Below, piece by piece: positions 47,666 to 60,924 of a stretch of 64,000 bases of DNA. Location: NCBI GenBank assembly GCA_007922225.1, contig ML679958.1, forward strand, positions 52,036,838 to 52,100,837, written 5' to 3'. Positions within the stretch are counted from its first letter, which is position 1. Every line of letters begins with the position of its first letter. The notes under the pieces were generated by a model that made no database searches, was not told the origin of the DNA, and was given only the letters and a program-made list of their open reading frames with translations. This DNA comes from Emydura subglobosa. Lineage: Eukaryota; Chordata; Testudines; Chelidae. The translations under genes and the position numbers were made by a program.

Positions 47666-50600
47666 GAGCTATTCTAACAACCCACTCACACTTTTCATTG
47701 TTTTTCCCATAAAAAGCCTTTTACTTAATATGGTGCTGAAGGAGAATGAGCATGTCTCACTCTGACTTCAATCAATACCACTCCTTTCTCCTTCTCCGAA
47801 GTAGTCAATGTTGACTGATCTGAGACATTCCTGTCATCTCCTCCTTCAAGTGTTACTGCTAAAGCTACTTCCTGGTCCATTTCTAATACAGAGGACCTAG
47901 TTTTAATTCTGTCAACCCCATCTTTTTATGTTGCAAAATGACAGTTGGCTACAAACTAACAGACCACAAGCAAGAGACAAATGTTGAACTAAGGCATCTA
48001 AACAATTATAAGCTGCCAGGACTACCAGAAACTGTTCAATTATGCACATACACTGTTTTTTCTAGAGCAAGACATACTTGCATTAAACCACTTGCATTTT
48101 TATTATGGTGCAAGTGAATTTTTTAGAACCTAGATACAGCAGAAAAATAACTGACAATTCAAGGTCATAAATTGTTTCAAGTTTATGGAAGAAATAAATA
48201 TAATTAGACTTTCAAATTATCAATTCTAAGTAATTTCTTATGCTAAAACTCCTATGTTTAAGAAATTCTATGATGAACATCTGTTATTAAATTAATTATA
48301 ACAAAGATTAGTCAATCTACATCAGAATATCTTGGTGTGCAAGGCAAGCACATCTCCCCACTACCCAAAACACTTTCTCTATTATACTTTGATGTATTTA
48401 TTTTAGACTAACCACAGCATTTAAGATTAAGACTGTCGCTCTATATTTTATTTTTAAATAATACCAGGACAGAAATCCAGTACAATGCAATACCAGTAAA
48501 GATTGCAGAATCTCAAGAGCTGTTTGATGTAGAGTATGTTCCCCTCCAATCATAGAGATAAATGTTATGTTCTTTTAGTACATTTTATTTCTCTTTGTAT
48601 ACATAGTTCTTTTGGTAATGCAGCTTCTGATTTTTGTGATCCATGTAGCTTATATTTTTGTATACTGAAGAGTTACTAAGGGACAATCAATTTTCTGATA
48701 ATAGAGCACAGATAGATTGATTGGGTGCTACATCACTTCTACGTACCATAGAAGCATAAAACCTGAATGCAATCCTCCTAAAGATAGATAAGCTATTTAG
48801 CTTCAGCAAAACGAAAATGGTCCTTTTCATCTAAACAAGCTTATTCCATTGCTGATATCAGAATAGACTGTATTCTGAAAGGATAACATGCCACTGTTTT
48901 TAAATCTGCATTGTATTAGACTGCCAAGAGCTACAAGAAGTAAGAAAGCTGGGAAGCAGAGTTGATTAATGTGCAGTTTGATTTCACTTCTGGGACTTGA
49001 AATTGCATCTGAAGCAGAATGAAGCAACTGGAAAAAATGGTCTCATCTGACATCTTGAAAGGTCATTGATAGTAGGTGATCTAGCCTTGGTATGGCCATA
49101 GGTGTCTTGTGTATTCAAAGATATATTTCAGAATATCCTCAGATTGGCAATCCTGTTGAAAGTGAGGGGAAAGGCCAAATGAGAGAAATATAAGGCACCA
49201 TAAAACCTTTCTTCTTAAATCAAAAATTCAGACCTACTCAGACCAATGTTCCTTTGATACAAAAATGTCCTGCTTCCACTAAATAATGTTCCCATTGACG
49301 TTGATGGGTGCAGGAGCAGAAACAAGGTGTCTGAGATGAACCAACACAGTGAACCCTATACCCTACCCTAGAGAACCCTACATTCTAGGGGCACCAAGAG
49401 TGACTGAGACAGGGAATGTTGTGTGGGCAGTACTCTGAACCAACAGTGTTCTGCATCATTTTCCACTGAATCATGAGTGACTTAGGTGTGGAATTTCAGA
49501 TTCTGGAGGAAGCTGGATCTAGTCCACACTATCCAAAAGGATAATGGTCATGTCTTGGGGGCAGGTCTCAATAACACCTATTATTCAGAGTTATATTAAC
49601 TATACCAAAGGACACTACCATCTCCCACGAGCATTTTTATTGTCTAATATGCTGTCGATGTCAAGATGGCAGAAAAAGACTACATATTTGTGGTCCTGTA
49701 GGGTATAACAAATAAAACCAGCTATAACAAACACACATACTCTCAAATTACGTTGAGACAGTGTGATGTACAAGTACAAAAGAAGCCTTCATCCTCTATC
49801 ATTTAAGTCAGGCTTCATTATGTTTTCTTCAACCTTTAATTGAAATTTCCAAACCAAGCTGCATAGGCCTCACAGTCTAATTGTAAACAGAAAAATGAGC
49901 TCAATAAAAGCTTTGCTTAATTTGTTACATTTTTATTTGAAGCCTTGTATACCGTAGAAAATAAACAGTGCAGCTACATGCCTTCCATTAAGTAAGATAC
50001 AAATGGTAATTACACAATTTATAGATCAGATTTTTCTAATGAACTGTACTTTCTCTTAATGGATGGAAAAACAAGGCAGTCAAGTCAACCAAGTTACCTT
50101 CAGAGCACAATACGAGACCCACCGGTTTCACATAGGTCTTCACCCAGTAATGAACCTAGAGCTTTACCCATCAACGTTCCCCTTGGGACTGCCACTGAAG
50201 TGGAAGCATCTTAAAAAGTGGCTTAAAATGAGAGCTGGGAGAAGAGTTTGTCTCCTTTTAAGGCAGAATTGATCATTTTAAATGTATTTCCACGGTGCCT
50301 GGATACAACATTAAAAATGCTTAGGCAAATACAAATGTGATGTTGCTATTGTATAGTTTGTCACGTTTAGTCCTTCTGTCCTGAAACATCATTGTAAATA
50401 AGATAACAGGAATATCTTGATAATTATCTTTGAATCCATTGACTTTATGGAAAATAAAATCAAATGCAATATTATCCAAAGTCACAGATGTTTTTCACTG
50501 GAGGTGTAACAGGTGCTAGTCTGCAAATCCACACAGGATTAGATTGTTGAAACTTCCTGATGACACAGAAGAACAGCAGGCAGACAGCAGATTTTCTCTG

Positions 50601-51391
50601 TCCCTTACTGAAGTGAATGAAGTGTTTTACTCTATATATAACAGGATGAGCTCTCATTAACTTCAGCTTTGAAATACAATTTTCTACTCCTTGATTACAA
50701 AAATCCCTGAAGGATCAGAAGTTTTTATTTTTCTCAGAACACCTGCAGTACAGTAAATCTTTCCACAAAGACAAACTGCAGAAACTAATAAATAGTTTGA
50801 ATTCAATAGCACCTTGATATAACATCAAAATCACCCGTCAAAAACATATTAAACCCTTAGTAGGAAAGGTTGTGCAGGATCATTGCTCACCCTGTTCTCA
50901 CTGAGATCCTTACTAGTAAATATACAATCTATGTTCAAATAAAGATGAATCTGGCTTAAGAGGATAAAAAGAAGGAAATTCAGTGTTGAAGCTGCTACTC
51001 AGTCCTTAATTCACCTTTTAGTAGGCAGGTCTGGAGCTCCTGGGTTAGCATAATCCCAACAGATTGTCTCAAAGAATTGACCTGTCCCATTTCTAAATTT
51101 GGAAAACAAATCCATTATGTAAACACATAAGTGGCCAGAATAAAGGCCAGTCCTAAATTGCTGAGCATCTCCTAAAAATACTTGACACTTTCATTTTCAA
51201 CGGGAGAGCTGAAGGTGAGTGGAAACTTGCAGGATCGTGCCCTAATGAATAAAATAAACAAAGGTAACTTGAGTGAAACCTTTCCTTAGTGTGCTGACAA
51301 TGTAAAATAAAATATTTCCCTTAGGTCATTTTCCTGGCAAGACAACCTGACCTCTGACTGGTCTGGACAAGAGAGAGCATAGAGCTCTTTC
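47666..51391. other. AT-rich DNA, nothing supported
   Basis: No convincing gene or repeat. ORFs at 48827-49027 (minus), 50063-50272 and 50472-50657 (minus) are short and show no domains. Confidence 0.4.
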
Positions 51392-51394
51392 TAA

Positions 51395-51632
51395 GGGCTA
51401 GTCTACACTGACATACAGCGGCACCGGTACAGCTATGCGACTGTTAGAGCGCTTGTGTAACCATCGAGCTTTCCCGCCAACATACTAAAACCACCTAAAT
51501 GAGCTTTCCCGCCAACATTGTGCTGTCCACATAAGCGCTTATGCTGGCAAAATTTATGTCGCTCGGGGGTGGTTTTTTCATACCGCAAGTGACAAAAGTT
51601 TTGCCCGCATAAGAGCTAGTGCAGACAAGGCC
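51395..51632. mobile_element. Harbinger-like MITE flanked by TAA
   Basis: Left end GGGCTAGTCTACACTGAC; complement of the right end GGCCTTGTCTGCACTAGC. TAA stands on both sides (51392-51394 and 51633-51635), the target duplication expected for PIF/Harbinger elements. Inside there are an 18-bp direct repeat 'gagctttcccgccaacat' (51466-51483 and 51501-51518) and a perfect 14-bp palindrome 'cataagcgcttatg' (51530-51543). The 238-bp element is CpG-rich compared with its surroundings and codes for nothing. Confidence 0.85.
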
Positions 51633-52479
51633 TAACTAACCAAGACATCCACCCACTTTAGCTTTTCATCACTACCTAATAGGAGGTCACAATTCAAAAT
51701 TGAACATTTCCTATAGATACAGCAAAGATACCAGTGTTTCATTCTATTTACGATAGTATACAATGGCAGTAATTCAGATACCATTGTGTGATAACTATTG
51801 GTAAGTAACGATTTTTTTAATAGGCACCACTTTGTACACAAATTGCACTCTGAGGATGTTAAATTGAGACTTTCCCTGTATGTGATTGGCTGGTCTAAAC
51901 ATGCGTTTTTATTTATAAATATCATCTAGGACTTAAGGTGGTTGAAAAAATTTACCTTTGCTCGACAATGAAATTTAATTGTTTGTAACATAATGGCAAT
52001 ATACAGAAGTCTTGTTCAAAAACAGTATAATGTTCCTCCAGTAAGGAATGCCCCATCTCAACATGCTCTTATTTTATCTGCAAAACCTAGCTCTCAAAGT
52101 CTGGTGTTTATCACATTATTAGATCCTTACAGCACATTATATAGTTGGTCCAAGACCCGTTGACTTCAGTGGCATTGGATATGGCCCCTAAATGGGGTGA
52201 CTCAAAGTCTGGTCCTACTCTGAAAGCAACAGTACAAATGGAAGCATAGGGTTTTAATGTTTGTTGTCTCATTGATTCCAATTCCAGTTGGCTCAGTCTG
52301 TGAATACGATTATTTTCTAGTTACCCACCCTGCAAACATAACCCTGCATCTGAGTCAAACTGGATTCTTTCTGCCTGTTGTTTAACCAGCAATAAATATT
52401 CTGAAATCAGACCTTGGATAGCGCTCAAGTGCTACTGTAACAGAAGTTATCCCTCCAGACATAGGGAGTCTGCCAGATT
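51633..52479. other. no gene or clear repeat seen
   Basis: AT-rich sequence between the MITE and the L2-like fragment. The minus-strand ORF 51632-51925 (97 codons) has no recognisable domain. Confidence 0.4.
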
Positions 52480-52870
52480 CCTCACTGATGCTAAGCTTTC
52501 ACGCAGCAGCATCCACAAGTAATGCTTTATCTCATCTCCAATTGGCTAGAAGACTCCATCCTATTCAGATGGATGATGACCTGGCCTTAATTATTCATGC
52601 CTTCATCACTTCTTGGCTAGACTACAGCAATGCTATAGACCTGGACATAAATTCTTCAGCACTTAGGACACTCCAACTAGCACAGAATGCTGCAGCATGT
52701 CTCCTCAGCAAAACAAATTACCCTGAGCACATCAAACCTGTCCTCCACTCTCTAAAATGATTTTTGATGGAATTTCTAATCACGTTCAATGTCTCAGGCC
52801 TTATCATCGAAGTGCTCTATGGCCTGTACCCAGGGTATCTAAAAGATCACCCAAAGTTCTGGGATGAAGA
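52480..52870 (+). mobile_element. L2-like LINE fragment, ORF2 C-terminal region
   Basis: The frame 52488-52760 contains HAFITSWLDYSNA and LRTLQLAQNAAACLL, then HIKPVLHSLK, which match the 'HAFITSRLDYCNALY...LQLVQNAAARLL...HITPVL.SLHWLPV' block at the end of L2-type LINE ORF2. A stop replaces the expected H-W after SLK; then the frame shows VLYGLYPGYLKDH, the 'aLhGLaPgYL.d' block. The 5' part and 3' UTR are missing. A dead, fairly well preserved remnant, not a host gene. Confidence 0.8.
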
Positions 52871-53756
52871 CCATGGTCAAAAAATTTGTTCCACTCGCCC
52901 AGTGGTACTCTCTACAGTAAGGATAAAGCTCATCTGTGTGGGAGACAGAACTTTCTGAAGGGCAAGTCCAAGACTGTGACATGAACGCCCCTATGAAATA
53001 AGGACCATCACACGTGCAAGGTGCATTTCTTTGACCTTGCCTTCTGTAACATAAATACATAGCAAAAAGTATATTATAAACTAAACAAAAAAACAATAAC
53101 CCTCCCCTCCCGCAAAAAACCCACCCCACAACAACAAAATATTCCACTGCATTCGCTTCTTCACCTGGGGTGAGAATGAGAGACCAAACAACAGGTGACA
53201 GATGTTTAGTCGCATTGCTTAATGCACTACTGGAAGGTGCTCAGATACAATGGTGAGGAGTGCTATAGAGAGAGAGAGAATAGAATAGAATATAGCAGGA
53301 GCATGTGATGGCTTAACTGTCATAGGGTTAACTAACAACCAGCTGACAATGTTAAACTCTACTTGTCTACACTGTCTGCAAAAGTATCAAGTTCATGGAT
53401 GTGTTCTGACACAACCTAATTTTCTAGTGAAGAGAAACCCTTGAGCATGCTTTTGGCACTCCAACACAGCCAAGCAGGATGGAAATGTCAAAGGCAAATC
53501 CCAGCCCATACCCACTAGACGAGACCAGGACATCAGATACAGAGAGTTGTAAGGGTAACAACCATAGATTTTATCCTCTAAAAGAAGGACACATCGCTCT
53601 CTTGATCACAGGTTTGGCTGTAGCTCCCATCATAGAAATATCTACGCACTGATTCTAGACCTGGCAGGTCATATGGGATAATGCTAGTAATAACAATGAG
53701 CTTGATGCACAAATAAGTTGTGTTGGGATGCTGAGTGTCACAGCACCTAGAAAATC
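52871..53756. other. no gene or clear repeat seen
   Basis: Mixed sequence. The minus-strand ORF 52839-53147 overlaps the LINE fragment and is likely chance. A 'gagagagagaatagaatagaat' simple tract lies at about 53268-53290. Confidence 0.4.
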
Positions 53757-54800
53757 ACTAGGATTTACAAAGCCTCAGTTAGGAACCTAGGATCCCTATG
53801 CAATGCATGGGGAGAACTGGGCACCTCAGAATGGGATTCACAAAAGCCAGCATATTAGGCAGGGAGCCGCCTAAACTAGAAATGGGAGATGTTGACAAGA
53901 AGGGTGTGTGGTAAGCCCTTCCCCTCTCATAGAGATAGTCATCAAGTCCCGGTTGTAGGGAGGTGCCTATCTCCACTTGCAATACTCAACTGTGAATGTT
54001 CTCCTGGAGCTAGGTCCATATATTGTTTTAGCAAGAAGCCAAGGAGCAGGGGGCGGGTGGTGCCTTTCATCCCACTTTACCGCACTCACCTGGAATGTCA
54101 GAGATCCAATTACCCCCCCCCCCCAGAAGGCATCAAACAGGGGGGCTCCCATGTCTCAGGAGAGTGCACGAACCACCCAGCTATGGGCAATTCTGGCTCA
54201 ATCTCTCCTATTGAAGCTGTTCCTCGTTGGATAAGTAATGAAAGATTGAAGCAGGGGAACTAGAACAAGATGTTTCCTAACAACAAAACTGCAGAGTCAT
54301 TCTTGCGCTCGCTCTCTCTCTCTCTGGACCAATGACTATTTAAGTATTTATCTACAATGGAACAGTCACTGGCCAGAGAGGTGAGTGTTCTAGCCACTGG
54401 GCTAATAGTTATAAGGTGGGCACTGACTTCCCTCACCCACCCCCCGCATTCCCCGACACACACACCAGATTTTGAATGGGATCTGATCCAGTAGGCGGCC
54501 TCTGAGCATACCCCTTGGATCAGGCCCTGCACACGCAAGTTAGGCAACCGACCACCTATCTTCCCCTGATTTGTGAATTGCTCTGAATCTTGGGTGAGAG
54601 AGAGGCAGCCAGATGCCTAGAGTGAGGCAGCAGTGCACATGCCCCAAAGCAGAAACATAGGTGCCTAGGGAAAGTTTATCCTGAACACATAGGTGCTGAG
54701 TGAGTTTAGACACCTACAGGGTTCATTGGAAGTTTTGTGCATCTCAGTGGCCCTGAGATTTGGACTTAGCCACTTAAAACAGGGACTTAGTCGCCTAATG
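53757..54800. mobile_element. longer relative of the 39281 DNA element
   Basis: It shares with 39281-39873 'aaaagccagcatattaggca' (53841), 'gggagccgcctaaac', 'ggaggtgcctatctccactt' (53960) and, at the other end, 'gaggcagcagtgcacatgcc' (54621) followed by 'taggtgcctaggg'. Between them are about 450 extra bases that include 'tctagccactgggctaata' (54389), the arm motif of the 7930 fold-back repeat. Outer ends carry 'ctcagttaggaacctagg' and 'gggacttagtcgcctaatg'. A poly-C run (54113-54124) and (CT)n near 54308 are internal. ORFs 53779-54547 are not genes. Confidence 0.6.
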
Positions 54801-54837
54801 CCTAGTCACTGGTACAGACATAGACAAACCACAACAC

Positions 54838-55117
54838 TTGTCCTCCTCTAGATTACATCCGTAAGACACCAGTTTTTAACAATAAGGATATTAAACCAGT
54901 GGAATAGATTACACAGGGATGCAGTAAGTTCTCCATCACTCAGAGTCTTTATATCACATTGGTTGACTTTCTAAAAGATACTATAGAACTCAATCACAAG
55001 TTATTGGCCTAGATGCTAGAAATCACTGGGTAAAATTCTATATCCTGTGTCATACAGAAAGCTAGACTAGCTGATCATAGTGGTGCTTTCTGGACTTAAA
55101 ACATATGAACTCTTATA
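54838..55117 (+). mobile_element. CR1-like LINE 3' fragment, plus strand
   Basis: 'gtggaatagattacacaggg' (54900) corresponds to the NWN/HWNxLP block near the ORF2 end, and 'agctagactagctgatcata' (55061) followed by 'gtggtgctttctggactta' to the family 3' end. Diverged and truncated. Confidence 0.6.
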
Positions 55118-56779
55118 GACAGACTATATAGCAGAAAACATCAATCAGAACAGTCTAATACGTTTATTTTTGTGTGGAAGTTTGCCGTCTTCATTAACAA
55201 GTGGCAGAAAGTGAATCATTTTCGTCTTAATTTAACATGAAAAGCCTGATGTATCCCACACACTTATTTAACAGTGGTATAGCCACTTTTTCAGTTGAGT
55301 TACTGCTGCATAACACAGTGAAGTCTAATTATGACATTTCAGGTAGCAGACCAGTTAACTGTAAGACTGAGACTCCGTAAGTCTGAGCTATTGCATCCTC
55401 TCTTCTTCTCTGGGAGTTTAATGTTTGAAATTACGTTTTATTGCAAGCAACAATGGCCAGAGGATTGCAGTGAGGGGGAGAGTACCTGTGTACGTGGAAT
55501 CCCACTTAAATCTAGTGTCCCTACCACACTGTTTAATTTGAGTGTGGTGTATAACCCATGAGACATTGCTAATCATACATACATAGGGAGGAATCTGTTC
55601 AGTCATTCACAGCCCAGAAAAAACAAGAATCCTCTCAAACAATACTGAAATCTAAGTGTTATCTAAGGCTGACAGAAGCTGGGGCCCTAGGCATATGATG
55701 ATTAATATAGGGCCCTCCATGGCTGTGCCCCTGTAGCTCCACCACTTCCCAGAGAGGCAGAGACAACACTATGGGGCCTCCTTTTCCCACCCCCCATGAG
55801 CAGCAGCAGGAACTCCCTTCCCTCAGAAGCCTCAGGGGTGCCCCAGTATATACTCCAGTAGCTAGAATGTATCTCTTTGATAAGTGGGACAAGCCCACAG
55901 CACTCTTCACTGCTGGGGTGATTCCTATGGATGACTGAGATGCATGTGGCCAGCCCCACCCCACCCTCAAATGAATTGTTTCAGGCTCCGTGAAGATTCA
56001 AGCAAATGTTGCTGCATTGTTTACACGCAGAGCACATTTTTTTAGCTCTTCTTCATAAGAATGTGTGCTAGACCTTTTTTTATAACTAACACTTGAATTT
56101 TGATGCAATAACACAAGACCAGGACCTGGGGCTTTAAACATGAGCCTCTAAAGCCTATACCTTAAACCAGCACCGGTACTCTCACGTAGCCATCACCCTA
56201 GTACTCTTCCACATGTTACACTCCGGAATTAAATATTCACTTTTGATTCCACACACAAACTATTTGCTCTGTAAATCCACAGCAAAATGATTATTCACCT
56301 AAAATTATCTATTTACAAGCAATATGAATTCCAAAAGGCTGCAGTTCAGAACTTACAAACAATTGCACGGCAAGAGAATGTCTTCTTTTCCCTTCTTTCT
56401 TATGTCGCAGCATGTTGAATCTGCTTTTGTCTTGTACCGTAGTCATTTGTGGACTAGAGTATGATCATACTAAACAGGTTTTGCAAATGTCTCAGCTTTG
56501 CTTCACTATTTAATCACTTATAAAGCCATTTACTGCCTCATATGCCTCCACGAAGAATAGTATCGCTTAAAAATCATATATATACAATATAAGGCTGTAT
56601 TTTCACTGCTGGGTTTTCATGATGTGGACAAACTACTTGAACTCCACCTTTAAGGTTTATAATATGACTATAAATCCTTTACAAAGATATAGATTATGTA
56701 TTGCACAGCAGGGACTTATTACCAGTAATTTTATATAGAAAGTATCCCAGAAAACTATGTTAAAATAATAGGAAGAATG
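55118..56779. other. AT-rich DNA with one repeat-like patch
   Basis: 55670-55975 is GC-richer and contains 'ggggccctaggcatatgatg' and 'agggccctccatggctg', motifs related to those near 36495 and 19490. The rest shows no gene or repeat. ORFs 55331-55606 and 55659-55970 have no domains. Confidence 0.35.
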
Positions 56780-57690
56780 GCCTATGTGACAGACAGACAA
56801 TACCCTGAACAAACTTCTTGGAATTAAGATACACTTTACTGAGTTAAGTTAAACCTTACTGAATTAGGGTTAATATCTTTGGGTACATTGTATTAAAAAT
56901 GCAATTTTATATCTGCTGTGGCATTGTATGTACCTTCTCTGGTATGGAGGGGGGATGCTAATGAATTTCTTCCATTATCAGCCTATGAAGGCCCCACCTC
57001 TACCCCACACCCGGGGAGATAGGCACGTATTAGCTCCAACTGGATTCTCCAGAGAGTGCGAGACAAATAAAATTATTTTGGATAGAAGCTTGGGGTTTAA
57101 TCCAACTCAGAGACTTCTTCTGGATCCAGCAAACAGACAGGACCACTGGTCTACAGAGGGCCCCAATCCTTAGGGGAGGATGGAAAGACTTGGCCTACAG
57201 AAGCCTCATGAGATTGGATGAGTGCTCTAAAGATCTGATGAACTTGTAACCAGAAAGAAGCCCTAGGCGTGGGTTGCGGAAAGACTGTTCTTGCCGATGC
57301 CTGTGAGAGAACTGGGATGAACTCTGGTAAGCTTATTACCGTGTGTGAAGGTCTTTTGTTGTTTTTAAGCTGTTTTCTCCGTAACGCCTTTTACCTTAAG
57401 AATGGAGTAGTCATGCTTAGAAAGAACTGCGTGGTAACTTACATCTATTGCAATCACTCTCTTATCAGCACTGAAGCAAAAGCATGCAGGTCTGTTTAGA
57501 CAGACTGTCTTTGCTGGAAAAAACACAGTGAAAGCAGGGACTGTACAGCCTGGAAATACCCCAGTCTGAAGGGAATGAGACATGGGTCTCCACCCAAGAG
57601 AGGCAATAGCTGGGGAGCTGAAAGCCTAACAAGGGTGTCCTGTTAGATCACTGAGGGCAAATATAGGTGCAGTTGCCTTTAACTGTGACA
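56780..57690 (+). mobile_element. LTR-like sequence, possibly a solo LTR
   Basis: Segments such as 'ccacacccggggagataggc' (57004), 'gaatggagtagtcatgctta' (57400) and 'gaaagaactgcgtggtaact' (57420) resemble LTRs of reptilian endogenous retroviruses as I remember them. Neither a TG...CA boundary with target duplication nor internal viral genes were identified, so a solo LTR is an inference. ORFs 56928-57173 and 57269-57499 show no domains. Confidence 0.4.
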
Positions 57691-60104
57691 ACCTAAATCC
57701 ACAAAAGCAAGAAAATTCCAGAATGTTTAGTCTGTTATTTCATTTTTACATTACATTACATAACTGGAAAGTCCAGGTTATTGTATTCCAAGGTGCTAGG
57801 CAGCCTGTAGACACCACACGGAGAGGTATATGTTGTGTAGAAATCTTGCCTCTTCTCGTTCCCTGGTTTTATGGCAAAGTTAATCTTTAACATTGTTGCA
57901 TAAGTTTGACTATTTAATTTCCTGTGTTTTTAAAAGGTTGACCAGTCTCTCTCTGTCATGGAAGTTCAGAAGGGCATGTTACTTTCATTTATCTGCATAT
58001 TTAGATTATGTGTGTATTTTAAAAATAATAATTTGTAGTAACACATTTACACAGACCTGCAGGTGAACTACATACCTGTGGCATTGGGTCAAAGAGTAAA
58101 AAACTTCCATTCCAAAGAAACAGGCCTCTGTTCTTAAGCTGAAAAAGACTCTATTGTCTGTCAGCAAAACCAGAATTACAACTCTCATTGCACACGATTC
58201 GCTAACAAGAGAAGCACTTAGGGTGTAGTGTTTGTATCAGCAGAGGACACACATTCCTCCTCTCATGCCCAAGTTAAGGCAGAGCTCATCACCGAGTTCA
58301 ATACAAGCACCTGATAGCAAGGAGTGGGGCTGAAGGTGATTTGCCATTGAACCTCCTCTTCCTACAAAACCTCTTGTCTCTGGCCTTCCCTCTATGTTCT
58401 GTCCAAACCCCAAGTCTGGAGCAGGTATTCTAGGCTGTAAATCAGTATACCCTATTTCCCAAGCCCTAAAAGGCACAGAATTTGCAGCAGCAGCTCTCTG
58501 TCTTCCCCCTCTGTTTTCATTTCTGCAGCAATAATTCCTCCTCTTTCCCACATCCCTAGACCTGAGGGAAAGTTAGTATGTAATACTGTATTTTCTTCTC
58601 CTCCCTCCATAGGTCTGGGAAAGGAGGGAAGAGTTTGCAACTAGATCCTCTTTCTTCTTGACTGGAACCAGCTGTTAAGATTTCCACAAATGAGACTTTC
58701 CTCCCCCACCGCATAAGTCAGAAGTTGGTGGGTTTCTAATGCAGTTGGGGGGCAGGCCGGTTGCTGGCCAAATTGCCATTTCACTTTGTGGTGCTTTCTG
58801 TTCCACCTTGGCTCTGCAACTCTAGCACACACTTTCTCCGAGGATGGGATCAGTTGAAGTGGCAATCAGCCCCACGGCTCCAAAGGGGGCGGGGCAGTGA
58901 GCAGCCTCAGAGAAGTGCTTCAGTAAGGTGCTGGGATAGGGGTAGCCCTAGATCTTTGGTCAGCCTGGGCAGAAAATGTGTTTAGTGCCCTCCCCGCATG
59001 ACTGAAAAGAAAACTAGCCAATCAGCAGAATGGAGCCAAAAAAAAAAAAAAAAAGGCCAATCAGTGATTGCCCTGTTTAATTGCCATTTGAATGGGCCCT
59101 CAGCTGGGAGAATGGATGCCTAGAGGCTTATGGAAAGTGAAAGAGACAAAGGGCAGTACTGCAGTCAGCTCTCTGAAACATTTAGGGGAGCCCTAGGTGA
59201 GCCGAGCCCCCTTATCAGTGATGCCTGTGTTCAGGCGTTATTATATAAATATATATTTAGCCTATTTTTAAAATGCCTGTCTACCTGCCAAACTGGAATG
59301 GCTCCAAGAGGAGCCATTCCACCCTATCATATCGGGTCAGCCTGAAAGACGCCTCCACACAGCTTGTGAATCTATAAATTACATTTACAGTCTTTTTATT
59401 TCCCAGATCAAAGTAGTGCAGGCCAGGGCAAAATGAACAGTGACAAAAAATCTGCAGGTTTTACTCAGTGGGATTGTGAAGAATCATATGGAGATGGAGA
59501 ATGAACTTGATCGAATTGCAATGAAAGATTAATTGTGTTACGTATGGGTAATTGGTTAATGGGACTGGGTCAGCTCCTGAAGTCTGATGGTTTGAAAGAG
59601 GATGAGAATGCAGTTTCAGCTATTTGAAAAAGGCTTTATAGGCCAAAATGTTCTCTGCTCTGTAACTTTCACGGCCTGAGAAATGAAATAAATCTAAATG
59701 TAAATTACAGACTTGCCTGATAAGTAGATGCATTTTTTGCTCTGACACCGACATTCATACGCTCAGTGGTTGAAGCACAGAGACCGACTGAGGCCCGACC
59801 AGGTGCCCAGCATTAAAAAAAAAAAAAAAAAAAAAGTCTAAACAAACAAACTTGGATTAATGTTGGTGCATTAATCTACAAGTAATTAAAAAGAAAAGGC
59901 AGTGGGTAACCTCGTTAACCACTGCTCCGTGTATAGTGGGGAGCCATTATAATATGAGATTGTAAAAATGAGACCTTGTCGGTGTTGCAAGGACATTAAA
60001 GGGCCCTTTTCTCAAGAATAGAGAATTGTCCTTGGCCAATATTTGCCCACCTTCCCCCTCTTTACTGTCAGGTGTCTGCCTAACTGCTGCCCTCCACTAC
60101 AAAA
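57691..60104. other. mixed DNA with poly-A tracts
   Basis: No supported gene. Poly-A runs at 59038-59054 and 59815-59835 may mark retroposed pieces. 58930-59345 contains 'ttaggggagccctaggtgag' and resembles the diffuse 'ccctagg' repeats elsewhere in the window. The minus-strand ORFs 58237-58551 and 58452-58640 and others lack domains. Confidence 0.4.
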
Positions 60105-60190
60105 CTGGCTGCTACACGCGTACGCTTTGTGCAGCACTTTGGGATCCAAGACGGTACAGAAATGTAAGACATGATAAAGGCAACGTTATC
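60105..60190 (+). mobile_element. SINE tail remnant (MIR/CORE type)
   Basis: 'gcagcactttgggatccaag' (60131) followed by 'acggtacagaaatgtaagac' fits the tail of sauropsid MIR-like SINEs ('gcgctttgagatcc...aaaggcgctatagaaatg'). The head was not found. Confidence 0.4.
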
Positions 60191-60924
60191 TGGGAAGTTA
60201 TGTTGCCTGTACACTGGCCCACTTTAAAAAGTTACTCATTCTGCTGTCTTATTTTAATTTGAAAAATACCAAGGTAGTTGACATCGCTGCAGGACTTCCC
60301 CAGGTTTTTTTAACAACTAGGGCTGAATCCTGCAAGTTGTTCAGTGCCTTCTAAGTGGGTAATGTAGGCTGAGGGCACTGCGTCACTCAGTAGGCACACA
60401 ACAACTTGCAAGATTGGCCTTTTAAGGACAAATTCTGCTCTTGAGTCCACCAGTGCAATACCACCAGTTTCCAAAATGCATTCACACACACTACAAATTT
60501 GTACTGTAAGCAGCCAGATGCAACCAATTAAGATACTTTTGATTCAGTCCATTTATGCTAGATGTATTGAATGGGTTTGGAAGCAGAGTTGTTGCCAACT
60601 CTCAACAAGGATTGGTGGCTTAAAGCTTCAGCTCCTGGAGTCATGTGAACACATGAGAATCTCTGCTTCCATTAAAAATAGAAGTTATCAACCTCACAGT
60701 TGTGGAGAAAAAGCTTAAAGATGTGGCCCATGCTCACCCCTCAGGCTTAAAAACCAGAGGGAAATTAAAAAGGACCCAACATGTTTTTTTTCATCTCATG
60801 ATTTTGAGGGACTGACCCATGATTTTTGAAGGCTGGGGGTTGGCAATACTGCTACAGTAATTCTACCCAATACTTATATAAACAAGTTCAGTTGCAATAG
60901 ACTCTGGATACCTGTCCAACATTC

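Noticed and set aside
52488..52760. 90-codon plus-strand ORF looking like a small host gene
   Set aside because: Its motifs (HAFITSWLDYSNA, LQLAQNAAACLL) are those of L2-type LINE ORF2, so it is a transposon remnant.
53889..54263. 124-codon plus-strand ORF
   Set aside because: Lies inside a non-autonomous DNA transposon relative and includes translation of a poly-C run.
58237..58551. 104-codon minus-strand ORF
   Set aside because: No domain, no splice or promoter context, and composition explained by local GC content.
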